Made by a program: the position numbers and the translations under genes | The notes under the pieces: generated by a model | Databases searched by the model: none | What the model was told of the DNA's origin: nothing | What the model saw: the letters and a program-made list of their open reading frames with translations, nothing else | Assembly: GCF_040807025.1 (NCBI RefSeq) | Contig: NC_090946.1 | Location: 3,700,001 to 3,764,000, forward strand | Direction: 5' to 3' | From: Struthio camelus | Lineage: Eukaryota > Chordata > Aves > Struthioniformes > Struthionidae | Length of the DNA stretch: 64,000 nt | Shown here: positions 1 to 15,090 of the stretch, piece by piece | How the letters are laid out: the number at the start of each line of letters is the position of its first letter | Position numbering within the stretch: the stretch's first letter is position 1

Positions 1-2330
1 ACCAGCCTGGAGATGGGACACAGGGGAGGGCCAAGGACTGGGCCACCAGCCTGGAGACGGGGCAGGGACACAGGGGAGGGCCAAGGACTGGGCCACCAGC
101 CTGAAGATGGGACACAGGGGAGGGCCAAGGACCGGGCCACGACTTTGGAGACGGGGCAGGGACACAGGGGACGGCCAAGGACTGGGCCACCAGCCTGGAG
201 ACGGGGCAGGGACACAGGGGAGGGCCAAGGACCGGGCCACAACCTTGGAGACGGGGCAGGGACACAGGGGAGGGCCAAGGAATGGGCCACGACCTTGGAG
301 ATGGGACAGGGACACAGGGGAGGGCCAAGGACCAGGCCACCAGCCTGGAGATGGGACACAGGGGAGGGCCAAGGACCGGGCCACAACCTTGGAGATGGGG
401 CAGGGACACAGGGGACGGACAAGGATCAGGCCACCACCCTGGAGATTGGGCAGGGACACAGGGGAGGGCCAAGGACTAGGCCACCAGCCTGGAGACGGGA
501 CAGGGACACAGGGGAGGGCCAAGGACCTGGCCACCAGTCTGGAGACGGGGCAGGGACACAGGGGAGGGCCAACGACCGGGCCACCAGCCTGGAGATGGGA
601 CACAGGGGAGGGCCAAGGACCGGGCCACCAGCCTGGAGACGGGGCAGGGACACAGGGGAGGGCCAAGGACCGGACCACGACCTTGGAGACGGGGCAGGGA
701 CACAGGGGAGGGCCAAGGACTGGGCCACCAGCCTGGAGATGGGACACAGGGGAGGGCCAAGGACCGGGCCACGACCTTGGAGATAGGGCAGGGAAACAGG
801 GGAGGGCCAAGGACCGGGCCACCAGCCTGGAGACGGGACACAGCGGAGGGCCAAGGACAGGGCCACCAGCCTGGAGACGGGGCAGGGACACAGGGGAGGG
901 CCAAGGACTGGGCCACCAGCCTGGAGATGGGACACAGGGGAGGGCCAAGGACCGGGCCACAACCTTGGAGACGGGGCAGGGACACAGGGAAGGGCCAAGG
1001 ACCGGGCCACGACTTTGGAGACGGGACACAGGGGAGGGCCAAGGACAGGGCCACGACCTTGGAGACCGGACACAGGGGAGGCCAAGGACCGGGCCACCAG
1101 CCTGGAGATAGGACAGGGACACAGGGGAGGGCCAAGGACTGGGCCACCAGCCTGGAGACGGGACACAGGGGAGGGCCAAGGACCGGGCCACGACCTTGGA
1201 GACGGGGCAGGGACACAGGGAAGGGCCAAGGACCGGGCCACCAGCCTGGAGATGGGACACAGGGGAGGGCCAAGGACAGGGCTACGACCTTGGAGACCGG
1301 ACACAGGGGAGGCCAAGGATCAGGCCACCACCTTGGAGACGGGGCAGGGACACAGGGGAGGGCCAAGGACTAGGCCACCAGCCTGGAGATGGGACACAGG
1401 GGAGGGCCAAGAAACGGGCCACGACCTTGGAGACGGGGCAGGGACACAGGGGAGGGCCAAGGAACGGGCCACCAGCCTGGAGATGGGACACAGGGGAGGG
1501 CCAAGGACTGGGCCACCAGCCTGGAGACGGGGCAGGGACACAGGGGAGGGCCAAGGACCAGGCCACCAGCCTGGAGATGGGACACAGGGGAGGGCCAAGG
1601 ACCGGGCCACGACTTTGGAGACAGGGCAGGGACACAGGGGAGGGCCAAGGACTGGGCCACCAGCCTGGAGACGGGGCAGGGACACAGGGGAGCACCAAGG
1701 ACCGGGCCACAACCTTGGAGACGGGGCAGGGACACAGGGGAGGGCCAAGGAATGGGCCACGACCTTGGAGATGGGACAGGGACACAGGGGAGGGCCAAGG
1801 ACCAGGCCACCAGCCTGGAGATGGGACACAGGGGAGGGCCAAGGACCGGGCCACGACCTTGGAGATGGGGCAGGGACACAGGGGACGGACAAGGATCAGG
1901 CCACCACCCTGGAGATTGGGCAGGGACACAGGGGAGGGCCAAGGACTGGGCCATGACCTTGGAGATGGGGCAGGGACGCAGGGGAGGGCCAAGGACCGGG
2001 CCACCAGCCTGGAGATGGGACATAGGGGAGGGCCAAGGACCGGGCCACGACCTTGGAGACAGGGCAGGGACACAGGGGAGGGCCAAGGACCGGGCCACCA
2101 GCCTGCAGATGGGACACAGGGGAGGGCCAAGGACCGGGCCACCAGCCTGGAGACGGGGCAGGGACACAGGGGAGGGCCAAGGACCGGGCCACCAGCCTGG
2201 AGATGGGGCAGGGACACAGGGGAGGGCCAAGGTCCAGGCCACCAGCCTGGAGATGGGACACAGGGGAAGGCCAAGGACCGGGCCACGACCTTGGAGACGG
2301 GGCAGGGACATAGGGGAGGGCCAGAGGCCA
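1..2330. repeat. GC-rich minisatellite, 44/50-bp units
   Basis: About 48 tandem copies of a unit that comes in two lengths, 44 bp and 50 bp; the longer form carries an extra GGGCAG-type insertion before GGACACAGGGGAGGGCC. Two subtypes alternate irregularly, one containing CCAGCCTGGAGA and one containing CGACCTTGGAGA. The left end lies outside the window and the right end fades into unique DNA around 2330-2400. The array is open in several frames on both strands because the units lack stop codons. No frame has a conserved domain, so these open frames are not called as genes. Confidence 0.95.
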
Positions 2331-2559
2331 GGGCATATGCCTAAGAGATTGGGCAGGGACAGAGTAGTCCAGGCCCGCGGCCTCGGGATGGGGTAAGAAC
2401 ACAACAGAGGGCCAGGAACCAGATCACGGCAAGTTGTAGGGAGGGCAGGCAGGGCCCAGAGCCAGTGGCCCAGGGCAGGGCTGGAGCCAGCGAGCCCCTA
2501 CCAACCCAAGCACCCGCCACATACCCTACCGCGCTCACTGCCTTAAGACTCTCTGAGGG

Positions 2560-3279
2560 GGAACGCTCGTCCCCCGTCCCGCCTCCCGCAGTCGACGTCC
2601 TATTGGCTAACGGCTATGTCGCTCAAACTCTCTCTCCAGTCTTCGGCGTCGTCTGTGCTCTCCCGCCCAATGGCCAGGCGGCAGGAGGCGGGCTCACCTG
2701 CACGCGCAGCGCCGAACCCGCGCGGCGCTAGGAGCGGGGGAGGGGGGAAGGCTCCGCCCCTGCGTCAGGTGACGCGACGCTTGGCGCGAGGACGGAGGGC
2801 AGCCGGAGCCTCTCAGCCGCTCACGTGGCCGCGCCAGCCAATAGGCCTCCCGTGGGGGCGTTGCGAAGGCGGGCGCCCGCCCAATGGGAAGAGAACGAGT
2901 GAGGGCGGCGCGCGGAGCGCAGAAGCCTGCGCAGCGGTGAGGCGAAGCGGGAGCAACCACTCGGGGCCGCGGGGGGGGGGGTGTGTGGAATGCGTGGATT
3001 AAACCATTCCCAGGGGCCGTTGGGGAGCGGGGGTGGGCGCCATCTTGTCGGTGCTCCCGGGGCGGAGGGGGTGCGACCGTGCGGGTGTTGGGCGCGGAGG
3101 ATGGGGGTGGGGGGAAGCTCACAACCATCGAGGGGCGGGGCAGTGCTGGGGGCGGGGCCAAGCAGGGTGTGGCCGGGGCGGGGCTAAGGCACGGGCCTCA
3201 GCAGGACCGAGGCCTGGCGCTGGCCCCGTCGTGGTCCCCAGTGCTGAGCCTGGCCCGGTGGCGGCGGCAGCCCGGCGCC
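2560..3279 (+). promoter_or_regulatory. RAD9A: CpG-island promoter of RAD9A
   Basis: CpG-dense DNA directly upstream of the RAD9A start codon. It carries four CCAAT boxes: an inverted one at 2602-2606, and direct ones at 2667-2671, 2838-2842 and 2881-2885. An E-box CACGTG lies at 2822-2827 and a YY1-like CCATCTT at 3040-3046. There is no TATA box. Multiple CCAAT boxes, an E-box and YY1 are typical of housekeeping promoters. The transcription start is not visible. The island could drive a divergent transcript to the left, but no coding exon is seen there. Confidence 0.75.
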
Positions 3280-5771
3280 ATGAGGTGCGTCGTCGGGGGA
3301 GGCAACGTGAAAGGTGAGCGGGGCGGCACCGGGGCCGGGGCGGGCCGGGGGCGCTGCCCCACCTCACCCCCTCTCTGCCGCCTCACCAGTCCTCGGCAAA
3401 GCCGTGCACTCGCTGTCCCGCATCGGGGACGAGCTCTACTTGGAGCCCGCCGACAACGGGGTAAGGGGCGCTGAGGGGGCCCGTGGCTCCCGACTCCGGG
3501 GAGGCGCGGGTCTCTGCCCGGGCGTCCAGGCCTTTGGGGCAGCGGGAGAGGCCCCGCACGGTGACGGCCGCGCTGTCCCCCCAGCTGTCCCTGCGGGCTG
3601 TGAACTCCTCGCGCTCGGCCTTCGCCTCCTTCCTCTTCGCCCCCCTCTTCTTCCAGCTCTATGAGAAGGGCAGCCCCCAGCCCGCTGGGGAGCTCTTCCG
3701 CTGCAAAGTCCTCATGAAGGTACCCGGCGCCTGGCCGCCCTGCCTCTGGGAGCCTGCGCCCCGGCGTCCCCTTCGGGTCCCAGTCCTTCTGCAGCCACGT
3801 GGGGCGGCAGGACAGGGTGACGGGTCCACACATCTGTCCTGTGTCTGCAGTCCTTCCTGGGCATCTTCCGGTCGCTGCCCTCGCTGGAGAAGACGGTGGG
3901 GAAATGCCTCATCTTGCTCAAGCCCCAGGCTAGCCGCCTGGTCGTGCAGCTCCACTGCAAGTACGGTGAGCGCTGGAGGGCAGTGTGTGGGCACCGGCGC
4001 CACCCAGGCTGCCGGGGCCACCCCTGCCCCGCTGAGCCCGTGCCTCCTGCACCAGGTGTCACCAAGACCCATAACCTGGCCTTCCAGGAGTGCGAGCGGC
4101 TTCAGGCCGTCTTCAGCACGCAGCAGTGCGCCAACAGCCTCTGTGCCCCAGCCCGGTGAGCAGGGCGGCTGTGGGGTGACAAGGGGCAGAGCGGGGCCGG
4201 AGCAGTGCGGCAGCGCCTGGGAGGGGGATGAGAGCGGAGAACTGGGAGCTGCAGGAAGCAGCGGTGGCACAGGGCTGGCACTGGGGCAATGCGAAGTGGG
4301 GATCAGGGGTGGCACTATGGGCAGAGCGAGGGGTTTGCAGATGGTATTAGGATGGGCACTGGCAGGATTGGGGGGACACTGGGATGGGTGGGGGGGCATG
4401 GCATGGGGATCGGGGGGGGGACACTGGAATGGGGATCAGGGTGGCACTGGGATGGGTGGGGACATGGCATGGGGATTGGGGTGGCACTGGGATGGGTGGG
4501 GGACACTGGGGATAGAAGGGGGATTGCTGGTGGGCAGGGCTGGCCCTGCAGGCCCCGGGGTGGGCACAGGGCCCCCAGCTCTGCGCATGCACCCCTGCCA
4601 GCCCCACGCACCACGGCCCCCCAGGGTCCTGGCCGAGGCCGTGGTCCACTTCCCCGCGACACTGGCTGAGGTGACGCTGGGCGCCGGCCCTGGGGGCAAG
4701 ATCAGCCTCCGAAACTACGTGGAGGATGAGAAGGGTGAGCCATGACGCCTGGCGGGCAGCGTCTGCCCGCTCCCCTGGGCCGGGGCCCCAGCATGACCCC
4801 CTGATCCCCCCCCCCGCCCCCCCAGAGTTGGGCAGGACGATGGTGACGGAGCTGTGGCTGGCTGAGGACGAGTTCCAGACGGTGGCCGTGGCCCCGGGTA
4901 CCTGCATCACCTTCTGCCTCAAGGAGTTTCGGGTGAGCCCCTACTGCGGCCCCCTCCCCTTTATGCCAGGGTGCTCCAGTTTACTCCTCTGCCTACCTCA
5001 GCCTCATCTTTGCCCCACAGGGGCTCCTGACCTTCGCTGAGGCCTCGAACCTGCCTCTCACCATCCACTATGACGCACCCGGCAGGTAGGACCAGGCCCC
5101 TGGCCGCCCCCTGCGCTCCCGTGCCGAGCCTCAGGCCCTCTGTGTCCCCAGGCCAGCAGTGTTCACCGTGGATGACCCCCTGCTGGAAGTGCACCTGGTC
5201 TTGGCCACCCTCTCGGATCCGGACAGCAGCTCGCAATCCCCCACGGCCAACGGGTAAGCAGGACAGTGCCCAGTGCTCCCAGCCTCGGCGGGGGTGACAG
5301 TCCCAGCTCAGCCCTCCAGCTGCCATCAGTAGGGGCCAGAATCAACAAGCTTCCCTCTGCTCCCCTTACTTGCTCTCTCCCCAACACAGTGCCTCTGACT
5401 TGCCTGCCCCTCCGGACGACTTCGCAGACGATCTTGAACCCTACATGATTGCCATGGAAACCAGCACCTATGAGGGAGGCTCCGGCGTGCCCCCCAGCCC
5501 CACCTTCCCCCTGCGTACCCCTGGCCCAGCAGACAGTGAGCCTGAAGAGGAGGAGGAAGAAGCTGTGCCAGGGACACCCCCTCACAAGAAGGTCTGGGAT
5601 GGGCACGGGTGTACCTGGGGGACATGGGGACGGGCACAGCGCCCTCCCTGAGCCCTGTCTCTCCCCTCTTAGTTTCGCTCACTGTTTTTTGGCTCCGTGC
5701 TGACACCGGGAGGGCCATGCGTGGCCCCAACCCAGGAGGTGCTGGCAGAGGACAGCGATGGCGAGTACTGA
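3280..5771 (+). CDS. RAD9A: RAD9A, 9-1-1 checkpoint clamp subunit
   Basis: Rad9 forms the 9-1-1 ring with RAD1 and HUS1, which loads at damaged DNA and recruits TopBP1/ATR signalling in the nucleus. Eleven exons join in frame: 3280-3313, 3390-3460, 3585-3719, 3851-3965, 4056-4155, 4625-4734, 4826-4932, 5021-5085, 5152-5253, 5390-5591, 5673-5771. The product is 379 aa (human about 391). The start begins [20 protein letters not shown], matching the family N-terminus. The PCNA-like region spans roughly residues 1-265. The rest is the acidic, Ser/Pro-rich tail with [16 protein letters not shown], a run of glutamates, and the conserved FRSLFFGS near the C-terminus. All introns are GT-AG; the exon 10 donor (GTCTGG) is weak. 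Intron 5 is the longest and holds a short G-rich repeat. The gene converges on PPP1CA. Identification is by recognised family sequence. Confidence 0.96.
4280..4530. repeat. G-rich degenerate repeat in RAD9A intron 5
   Basis: Irregular tandem units built on GGCACTGGGATGGGTGGGG and GGCATGGGGATC, about 25-35 bp long, with runs of 5-9 G. It lies wholly inside RAD9A intron 5 (4156-4624). The G runs on the RNA-like strand could form G-quadruplexes. This is a minor, diverged array. Confidence 0.7.
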
Positions 5772-6102
5772 CAGCCCTGACGCCGCCAAGCTCCCTGGCC
5801 CCCGCGGGCCCCCCGCACTGTCCACAGCACCCCCGGCCTGCGAGCATGGCCGCACTCGGAGCTGGGCTGGCCCCAGGGCCCTTGCACGGCAGTGGCTGGC
5901 GCTGCCTGGGCGCCCCCTCTCTGGGGCTGGACGCCTGGGTTCCTCGTGGAACGGCTGCAACCGCGAACCAGGCACGTGGCTCCCCCCCGCGGCGTCACCC
6001 CCCAGCACCCAGGCGCCACAATGGGCACAGCTGGGCACTGCTGCCCCCCCAGTCCCAGCATCAGCCCCCAGACACAGGCACCCCCCCACGACCCATTACA
6101 AG

Positions 6103-6108
6103 TTTATT
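6103..6108 (-). promoter_or_regulatory. PPP1CA: Probable PPP1CA poly(A) signal AATAAA
   Basis: The reverse complement of TTTATT at this position is AATAAA, about 250 nt beyond the PPP1CA stop codon. It lies to the left of the RAD9A poly(A) signal, so the two convergent mRNAs would overlap at their 3' ends by at least 140 nt. Confidence 0.7.
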
Positions 6109-6240
6109 CCCAAAAAACCCCCTGCCCCCCCTCCACTGCCATCCTGGGGACAGGTTCCCCCAGTTGCCCCTCGCGTTCCCGGCCCCGGAGGGGTGTTTTT
6201 GGTACTGTGGAGTGTGGCGGGGGGGGAGGGGGATATTACA

Positions 6241-6246
6241 AATAAA
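6241..6246 (+). promoter_or_regulatory. RAD9A: Probable RAD9A poly(A) signal AATAAA
   Basis: AATAAA lies 470 nt past the RAD9A stop and is the first canonical hexamer on this strand. Its use would give a 3' UTR of roughly 490 nt that runs past the PPP1CA poly(A) signal on the other strand. Confidence 0.65.
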
Positions 6247-6356
6247 AAAACGAATTGAAAGAAAAGCAACCTGATGCTGGGGAGGGCTGGGGCCCGCGGG
6301 CACCAGGCCGGGCCCCGTGCCCTCAGCGGGTGGGCAGCGGGCTGGTGGCTCACGGC

Positions 6357-10719
<4,363 letters not shown>

Positions 10720-10875
10720 GGCCGCCAGCCGCCCCGGACGCCTGGGCCCCCACGCGCGCGCGCCGCCCGGCCCGGCCCGGCTCCGCCCCGCCCCGCCCCG
10801 CCCCGCCCCCGCCGGGCGCGCGCGGCCGCCGGCCAGAGGCGGCGCCCCCTGGCGGCCTGGAGGCATCGCGCCGCC
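10720..10875 (-). promoter_or_regulatory. PPP1CA: PPP1CA CpG promoter with Sp1 cluster
   Basis: Immediately upstream of the PPP1CA start codon. It contains a run of overlapping GC boxes (CCGCCCCGCCCCGCCCC, about 10787-10812) and several CGCG stretches, with no TATA box. This is a housekeeping-type promoter. It ends sharply at the start of a minisatellite at about 10880. Confidence 0.75.
10842..10855 (-). promoter_or_regulatory. CTCF-like core motif
   Basis: GCGCCCCCTGGCGG matches the well-known CTCF core (GCGCCCCCTGGTGG type) at nearly every position. It lies about 125 bp upstream of the PPP1CA start codon, between the promoter and the large minisatellite block. Binding is inferred from sequence only. 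Confidence 0.6.
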
Positions 10876-10879
10876 GGCA

Positions 10880-11745
10880 GGGGACGGGGGACCGGGGGAT
10901 GGGGGGATGGGGGACACTGGGGCATGGGGACACGGGACAGGGGACGGGGGACGGGGGGGACAGGGGACAGGGGGACAGGGGGACACGGGACACGGGGACA
11001 CGGGGACTTGGGACACAGGGGCATGGGGACACGGGACAGGGGGACAGGGGGACAGGGGACACGGGGTCAGGGGGACTTGGGACACAGGGGCATGGGGACA
11101 TGGAATAGGGGATGGGGACATGGGACACGGGGATGGGGTCGGGGGGACAGGGGACACGGGGGACATGGGACACGGGGACTTGGGGACATGGGGATGGGGG
11201 AGAGGGGACACTGGGGCATGGGGACAGAGGACAGGGGATGGGGCGGGGGACAGGGGGCATAGGGACACGGGGACAGAGGATAGGGGGACACGGGACAGGG
11301 GACATGGGGATGGGGGACATGGGGACATGGGACACTGGGGCATAGGGACACGGGACAGGGGATGGGGGATGGGGGACAGGGGGACATGGGGACATAGGGA
11401 CACGGGGACAGGGGTACATGGGACACTGGGGCATGAGGACATGGGACAGGGGACAGGGGATGGGGGATGGGGACAGGGGACAAGGGGAAATGGGTACAGG
11501 GGAACACAGGGACAGGGAGACATGGGACATGGGTACACAGGACATGGGACATGGGGACGGGGACAGGGGACATGGGGATGGGGACACAGGGACAGAGGAT
11601 GGGGACACAGGGATGCTGGGACATGGGACACTGGGACAGGGGACATGGGGGCACAGGGACATGGGGATGGGGGACACGGGGACATGGAATATAGGGACAT
11701 GGGACACAGGGACATGAGGACATGGGGACATGGTGCACCCCCCCA
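10880..11745. repeat. GGGGACA-type minisatellite upstream of PPP1CA
   Basis: Short units of 6-20 bp built on GGGGACATGGGGACACGGGA and GGGGACAGGGGA, with a loose higher-order period of 100-150 bp in which GGGACACTGGGGCATGGGGA recurs. All G runs are on the plus strand. Long open frames on both strands (Gly/Asp/Thr- or Pro/Ser/Cys-rich) are by-products of the repeat. Confidence 0.92.
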
Positions 11746-12690
11746 TCATGGGGACATGAGGACGGGGGCAGCCCACAGCACAGGGACACGGGGCCCTGGG
11801 AGCAGGGGGCCCCCAGCGGGAGGGGGCTGTTGCAGGGCAGGAGCCAGGAGGTGGGGGTGCACGTGGGGGATGAACCCCCTGGGGCTGGGGGTCCTGCGTG
11901 GGGCAGACCCATGGGACCCTCCTGAGGGACAGACGCCAAAGGGTTTGGCTGCTCGTGGGAGTGGGCTCATGCAGGCATTGCCCCCACGTGGGGGAGGCCC
12001 CAACCCTTATATAAGACATCAGAGAATCTACACCGCCCCCCCCCCCCCCCCGAGGCAGAAGGGCGAGGGACCTGGCAGGCGGCAGTCGTGGCCATGTTTC
12101 GGGAGGGCCCGCGGGGCGCCCCAGGGAGGAGCTGCCTTTTCCCGCAGCGACGGGCCACCTACCCTTAACTCTGCCCACGGCCCGTCGCTGCCGTGCCCGC
12201 ACCCACTGCTGGACGTGGTGTCCCCAGCTCGCTCTGTGTCCCCTCGATGTCCCCGGCTCGCTGAGGGGCTGGAGACCGTGGAGGACAGAGGCTGGCAGGG
12301 CCCGGGAAGGGCAGGGCAGCGCAGGGCACCGGGGCCAGCACCACATGTGGCACCACCCGTGGCACAGGACATGGGCGCTGGCACTGGCGTGGCCCAGCAA
12401 CCCCAAGGTGAAAGCGCTGCGCCCCAGCCCTGCCCGTGCACCTGCACCCCGTCCGTCTGTCCATCCATCCATCCACCCTGTCGGATGGGCACTGTCTGCT
12501 CTCTGCCCCTGCCACCGTCCTGCTCGCTACCCGGTGGCCCATCCCATGTCTGTCTGTCCTTGCCCAGCCGTCCGTCCCACCAACCCTCTGTCCATCTGTC
12601 CAGCTGTCTGTCCCCCGACCACCCAGCCCCATCCTCTCCCACTTGGGCTGCCCCTGCCACCCTGGCGCTGGGTACACACTAGCACACAGG
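11746..12690. other. Intergenic DNA without a recognisable gene
   Basis: Mostly non-repetitive, GC-rich DNA. It includes a 14-C run near 12040 and an isolated TATA-like TTATATAAG around 12008-12016. No exon with a recognisable protein domain was found on either strand. TBC1D10C, expected here from human gene order, was looked for and not seen. Confidence 0.5.
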
Positions 12691-12699
12691 CTAGGCACA

Positions 12700-12950
12700 G
12701 GCTGGGGGAGGTCCATGGGGTGGAGATGGGCTGGGAGGTGCCCACGGGGTGGGCACCAGCTGGGAGATGCCCCCGGGGTGGGGATGGGCTGGGAGATGCT
12801 CATGAGGTCGGGATGGGCTTGGAGGTGTCCATGGGGTGGGCACCAGCTGGGAGATGCCCACGGGGGGGGGGGGAGGGGGGATGGGCTGGGAGGTGTCCAC
12901 AGGGTGGAGATGGGCTGGGTGGCACCTGTGACCGGGTGGCACAGCTTGGC
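12700..12950. repeat. Minisatellite, about 30-40 bp units
   Basis: Roughly seven copies of a unit containing GATGGGCTGGGAGATGCCC followed by ACGGGGTGGGCACCAGCTGG, with internal deletions and one G8-12 expansion near 12860. Intergenic. Confidence 0.8.
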
Positions 12951-13134
12951 CCCGGGGTAGAGAAGCGGGAGAGAGCCTGTGGCGCTTCGGAGGAGAGTGG
13001 ACCTTGCAGGGCTGGGAGAGAGGGCAGTGCCCATGGGCAAGGTGGGGCATTTGGGAGGAGCCATGGGGAGGGCAGGGCCAACCCCCACAGGGGGCGGAGC
13101 CTGCAGGGAGGGGTAAGGCCCAGAGCCTTCCTGC

Positions 13135-13360
13135 TGCTGTCCCTTGGTGGTTTCCAGGGCCCCCCAAATGTCCCTTGGCAGCTTCCAGCTCCCCCCCCAC
13201 TGTCTCCAGGTCCTTTCCAGGGCCTCCCAAATGTCCCTTGGCAGTCTCCAACCCCCCACAGCTGTCCCTTGGTGGTTTCCAGGCCCCCCCAGCTGTTTCT
13301 TAGCAGTTTCTGGGCTCCCCCAGCTGTCCCTTGGCAGTTTCCAGAGCCCCCTAGATGTGC
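13135..13360. repeat. Minisatellite, about 31-bp units
   Basis: Seven copies of a 31-bp unit containing TGTCCCTTGGCAGTTTCCAG and CCCCCCAGCTG. Each unit resembles a pyrimidine-rich 3' splice site (TGTCCCTTGGCAG). It lies in the intergenic space upstream of CARNS1. No exon follows it. Confidence 0.8.
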
Positions 13361-13887
13361 CCCATTCAGGCTGTGTGGTGGCTGCGGTGGTGCTGTGTGG
13401 GGCACGGCCAGGGAGGGGGCACAGGGCTGGCCCGCAGCGGGACACAGGGGTGCAGGCTGGGCACCCCGTCCTGACGACACCTCTGCCTGGCTGTAGGGTG
13501 TCCGGGGGCCCGCCTGGTGCCCGCCCGCAGCAGCTCCCCGGGGGCGGCACAAGCGGCTGCCGTTCGGCGGCGGTGTGGGGGCACAGAGCCCCTTTGTGCC
13601 ACCCTGCCCTGGCCCCACGCGCCGCCCCCCAGCCCACCCCGGGCACCCAGCCCAGCCCAGAGCGGTGCACCGGGTGCTCCCCCGGTGCCTGCTGTTGCTG
13701 ACGGTGACGGCTGTTGCTGTGACGCTGTTGCCACCCCCGCCTCCCTGGGGGGTGCCCGGACACCTGGGTCCCCCGTGGCACACCGAGGCCGTGGCAGCGG
13801 GGCAGGGGTGGCACGGGGGAGCGGAGGGGGGGGCTGAGTGCCCTTTGCCCCCCACCGCATTCGGGGGACAGCTGCAGCCCCCCGTGC

Positions 13888-13916
13888 CCCGCTGCTAATT
13901 GCAAGGGCTAATTAGT
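13888..13916. promoter_or_regulatory. Paired TAAT homeodomain-type motifs
   Basis: GCTAATTG at about 13894-13901 and the palindrome CTAATTAG at 13908-13915 are the only A/T-rich elements in this part of the window. They stand at the edge of a CpG-rich block. Such pairs suit homeodomain proteins. A similar GCTGCTAAT...GCTAATT arrangement occurs in the CABP4 promoter at 52718-52738. The target gene is unknown. Confidence 0.35.
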
Positions 13917-14284
13917 CCCCGAGGTGAGGGCGCCCAGGCAAACAGGCAGCGAGGACGGCCGGGCGCCGGCAGCGCCGAGAGCTCTGGGCGCCAAAGCGGG
14001 CCCCTCCCGGGCTGACCCCCCGGCAGCTGGGAGAAGGACCCAGGCGTCCGAGAGCCCGGGCCGCCGCCCGCGTCGCCCCGGGGCCGGAGCCCAGCCCCGT
14101 ACGAGCCAGCCGAGAGTCCCCGCGGGCGCCGCGCCGCGCCGTCCAGAATAGCTCCCGGCCGCGGCGCTGACATTTCCCCGCCGCCTGGTGTCGGGTTGTC
14201 GGCTGTCCCCAGGCGACCCGGCGCCGGCCGTCCCCAGCCCCGGCCGGGCCCGGGGGGGCCGGGGGGGGCCAGGCTGCTCTGCGC
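13917..14284. promoter_or_regulatory. CpG-rich block, possible distal promoter
   Basis: Unique, CpG-dense DNA between two repeat blocks, containing GCGC and CCGCGG sites and no recognisable coding exon. It could be an upstream CARNS1 promoter or an unannotated transcript start. It has no supporting TATA box or clear splice donor. Confidence 0.35.
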
Positions 14285-14835
14285 TGCGCCAGTCCCCGCA
14301 CCCACCCCCTGCACCCACCCCACTGACCCCCTGCTCCCCGCACCCCCTGCACCCACCCCCCTGCTCCCCGCACCCACCACCTGCACCCACCCCACTGACC
14401 CCCGCACCCTGCCCCCCCGCACCCACCCCCTGCACCCACCCCACTGCCCCCTGCATCCCCTGCACCCACCACCTGCACCCACCCCACTGCTCCCTACACC
14501 CTCTGCCCCCCCCACCCACCCCTCTGCCCCCCTGCTCCCCGCACCCCCTGCACCCACCCCACTGACCCCCGCACCCTGCCCACCCCGCTCCCACCCCACT
14601 GCCCCCCTGCTCTCATCCCCTGCCCTCCTGCTCCCCGCACCCCCTGCACCCACCCCTCTGTCCCCTGCACCCACCCCATTGCCCCACTGACTCCCGCACC
14701 CCCTGCACCTCTTGCACCTACCCCACTGCCCCCCTGCACCCTGCTCCCACCCTACTGCCTCCTGCCCCCTGCCCCCTTGCACCCACCCTACTGCCCCACT
14801 ACCCCCTGCCCCCCCCGCACCCACCCCACTGCCCC
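14285..14835. repeat. CACCCACCCC-type minisatellite
   Basis: C-rich tandem repeat with units of 10-26 bp built on CACCCCCTGCACCCACCCC and CCACTGCCCCCTGC. The opposite strand is G-rich and could form G-quadruplexes. Open frames in it encode only Pro/His/Thr/Ala repeats. Confidence 0.92.
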
Positions 14836-14839
14836 CCTG

Positions 14840-14962
14840 CCCCGCCCCCCGCCCCGCCCGCGGCCGGCTGAGCCCGGCCCCCTCGCAGCCCCGCCCGGGC
14901 CGGGGCCGGACGGAGCCTCTGCCGGGTCAGCGACCGCCGCCGCCGCCGGTGGGTGCCCGCGC
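14840..14962 (+). promoter_or_regulatory. CpG-rich candidate 5' exon and promoter
   Basis: CpG-dense DNA ending in a CCG-repeat followed by GTGGGTGCC, a plausible splice donor at about 14949. It could be an alternative non-coding first exon of CARNS1. The evidence is composition and the donor-like sequence only. Confidence 0.3.
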
Positions 14963-15090
14963 GTGTGCGTGTGCGCGCGTGTGCGCGGGGAATGTGCGCG
15001 GGAGCGTATGGGAGTGTGCGTATGAGTGTGCGAGCGTGTGCGTGTCTGTGTGTGCGAGTGTGAGCGTGTGCACGTGTGTGTACGCGGGGG
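14960..15090. repeat. Alternating GT/GC tract (Z-DNA type)
   Basis: About 130 bp of alternating purine-pyrimidine DNA (GTGTGCGTGTGCGCGCGTGT, GTGTGCGAGTGTGAGCGTGT). Such tracts favour left-handed Z-DNA. It lies directly downstream of a CpG-rich block and upstream of CARNS1. Confidence 0.75.

Noticed and set aside
107-2396. Several 250-380-aa open frames on both strands
   Set aside because: They consist only of translated 44/50-bp minisatellite units and have no domain, no splice context and no stop pressure.
2340-3000. A divergent coding gene sharing the RAD9A promoter
   Set aside because: No coding exon with recognisable protein sequence or good splice sites on the minus strand.
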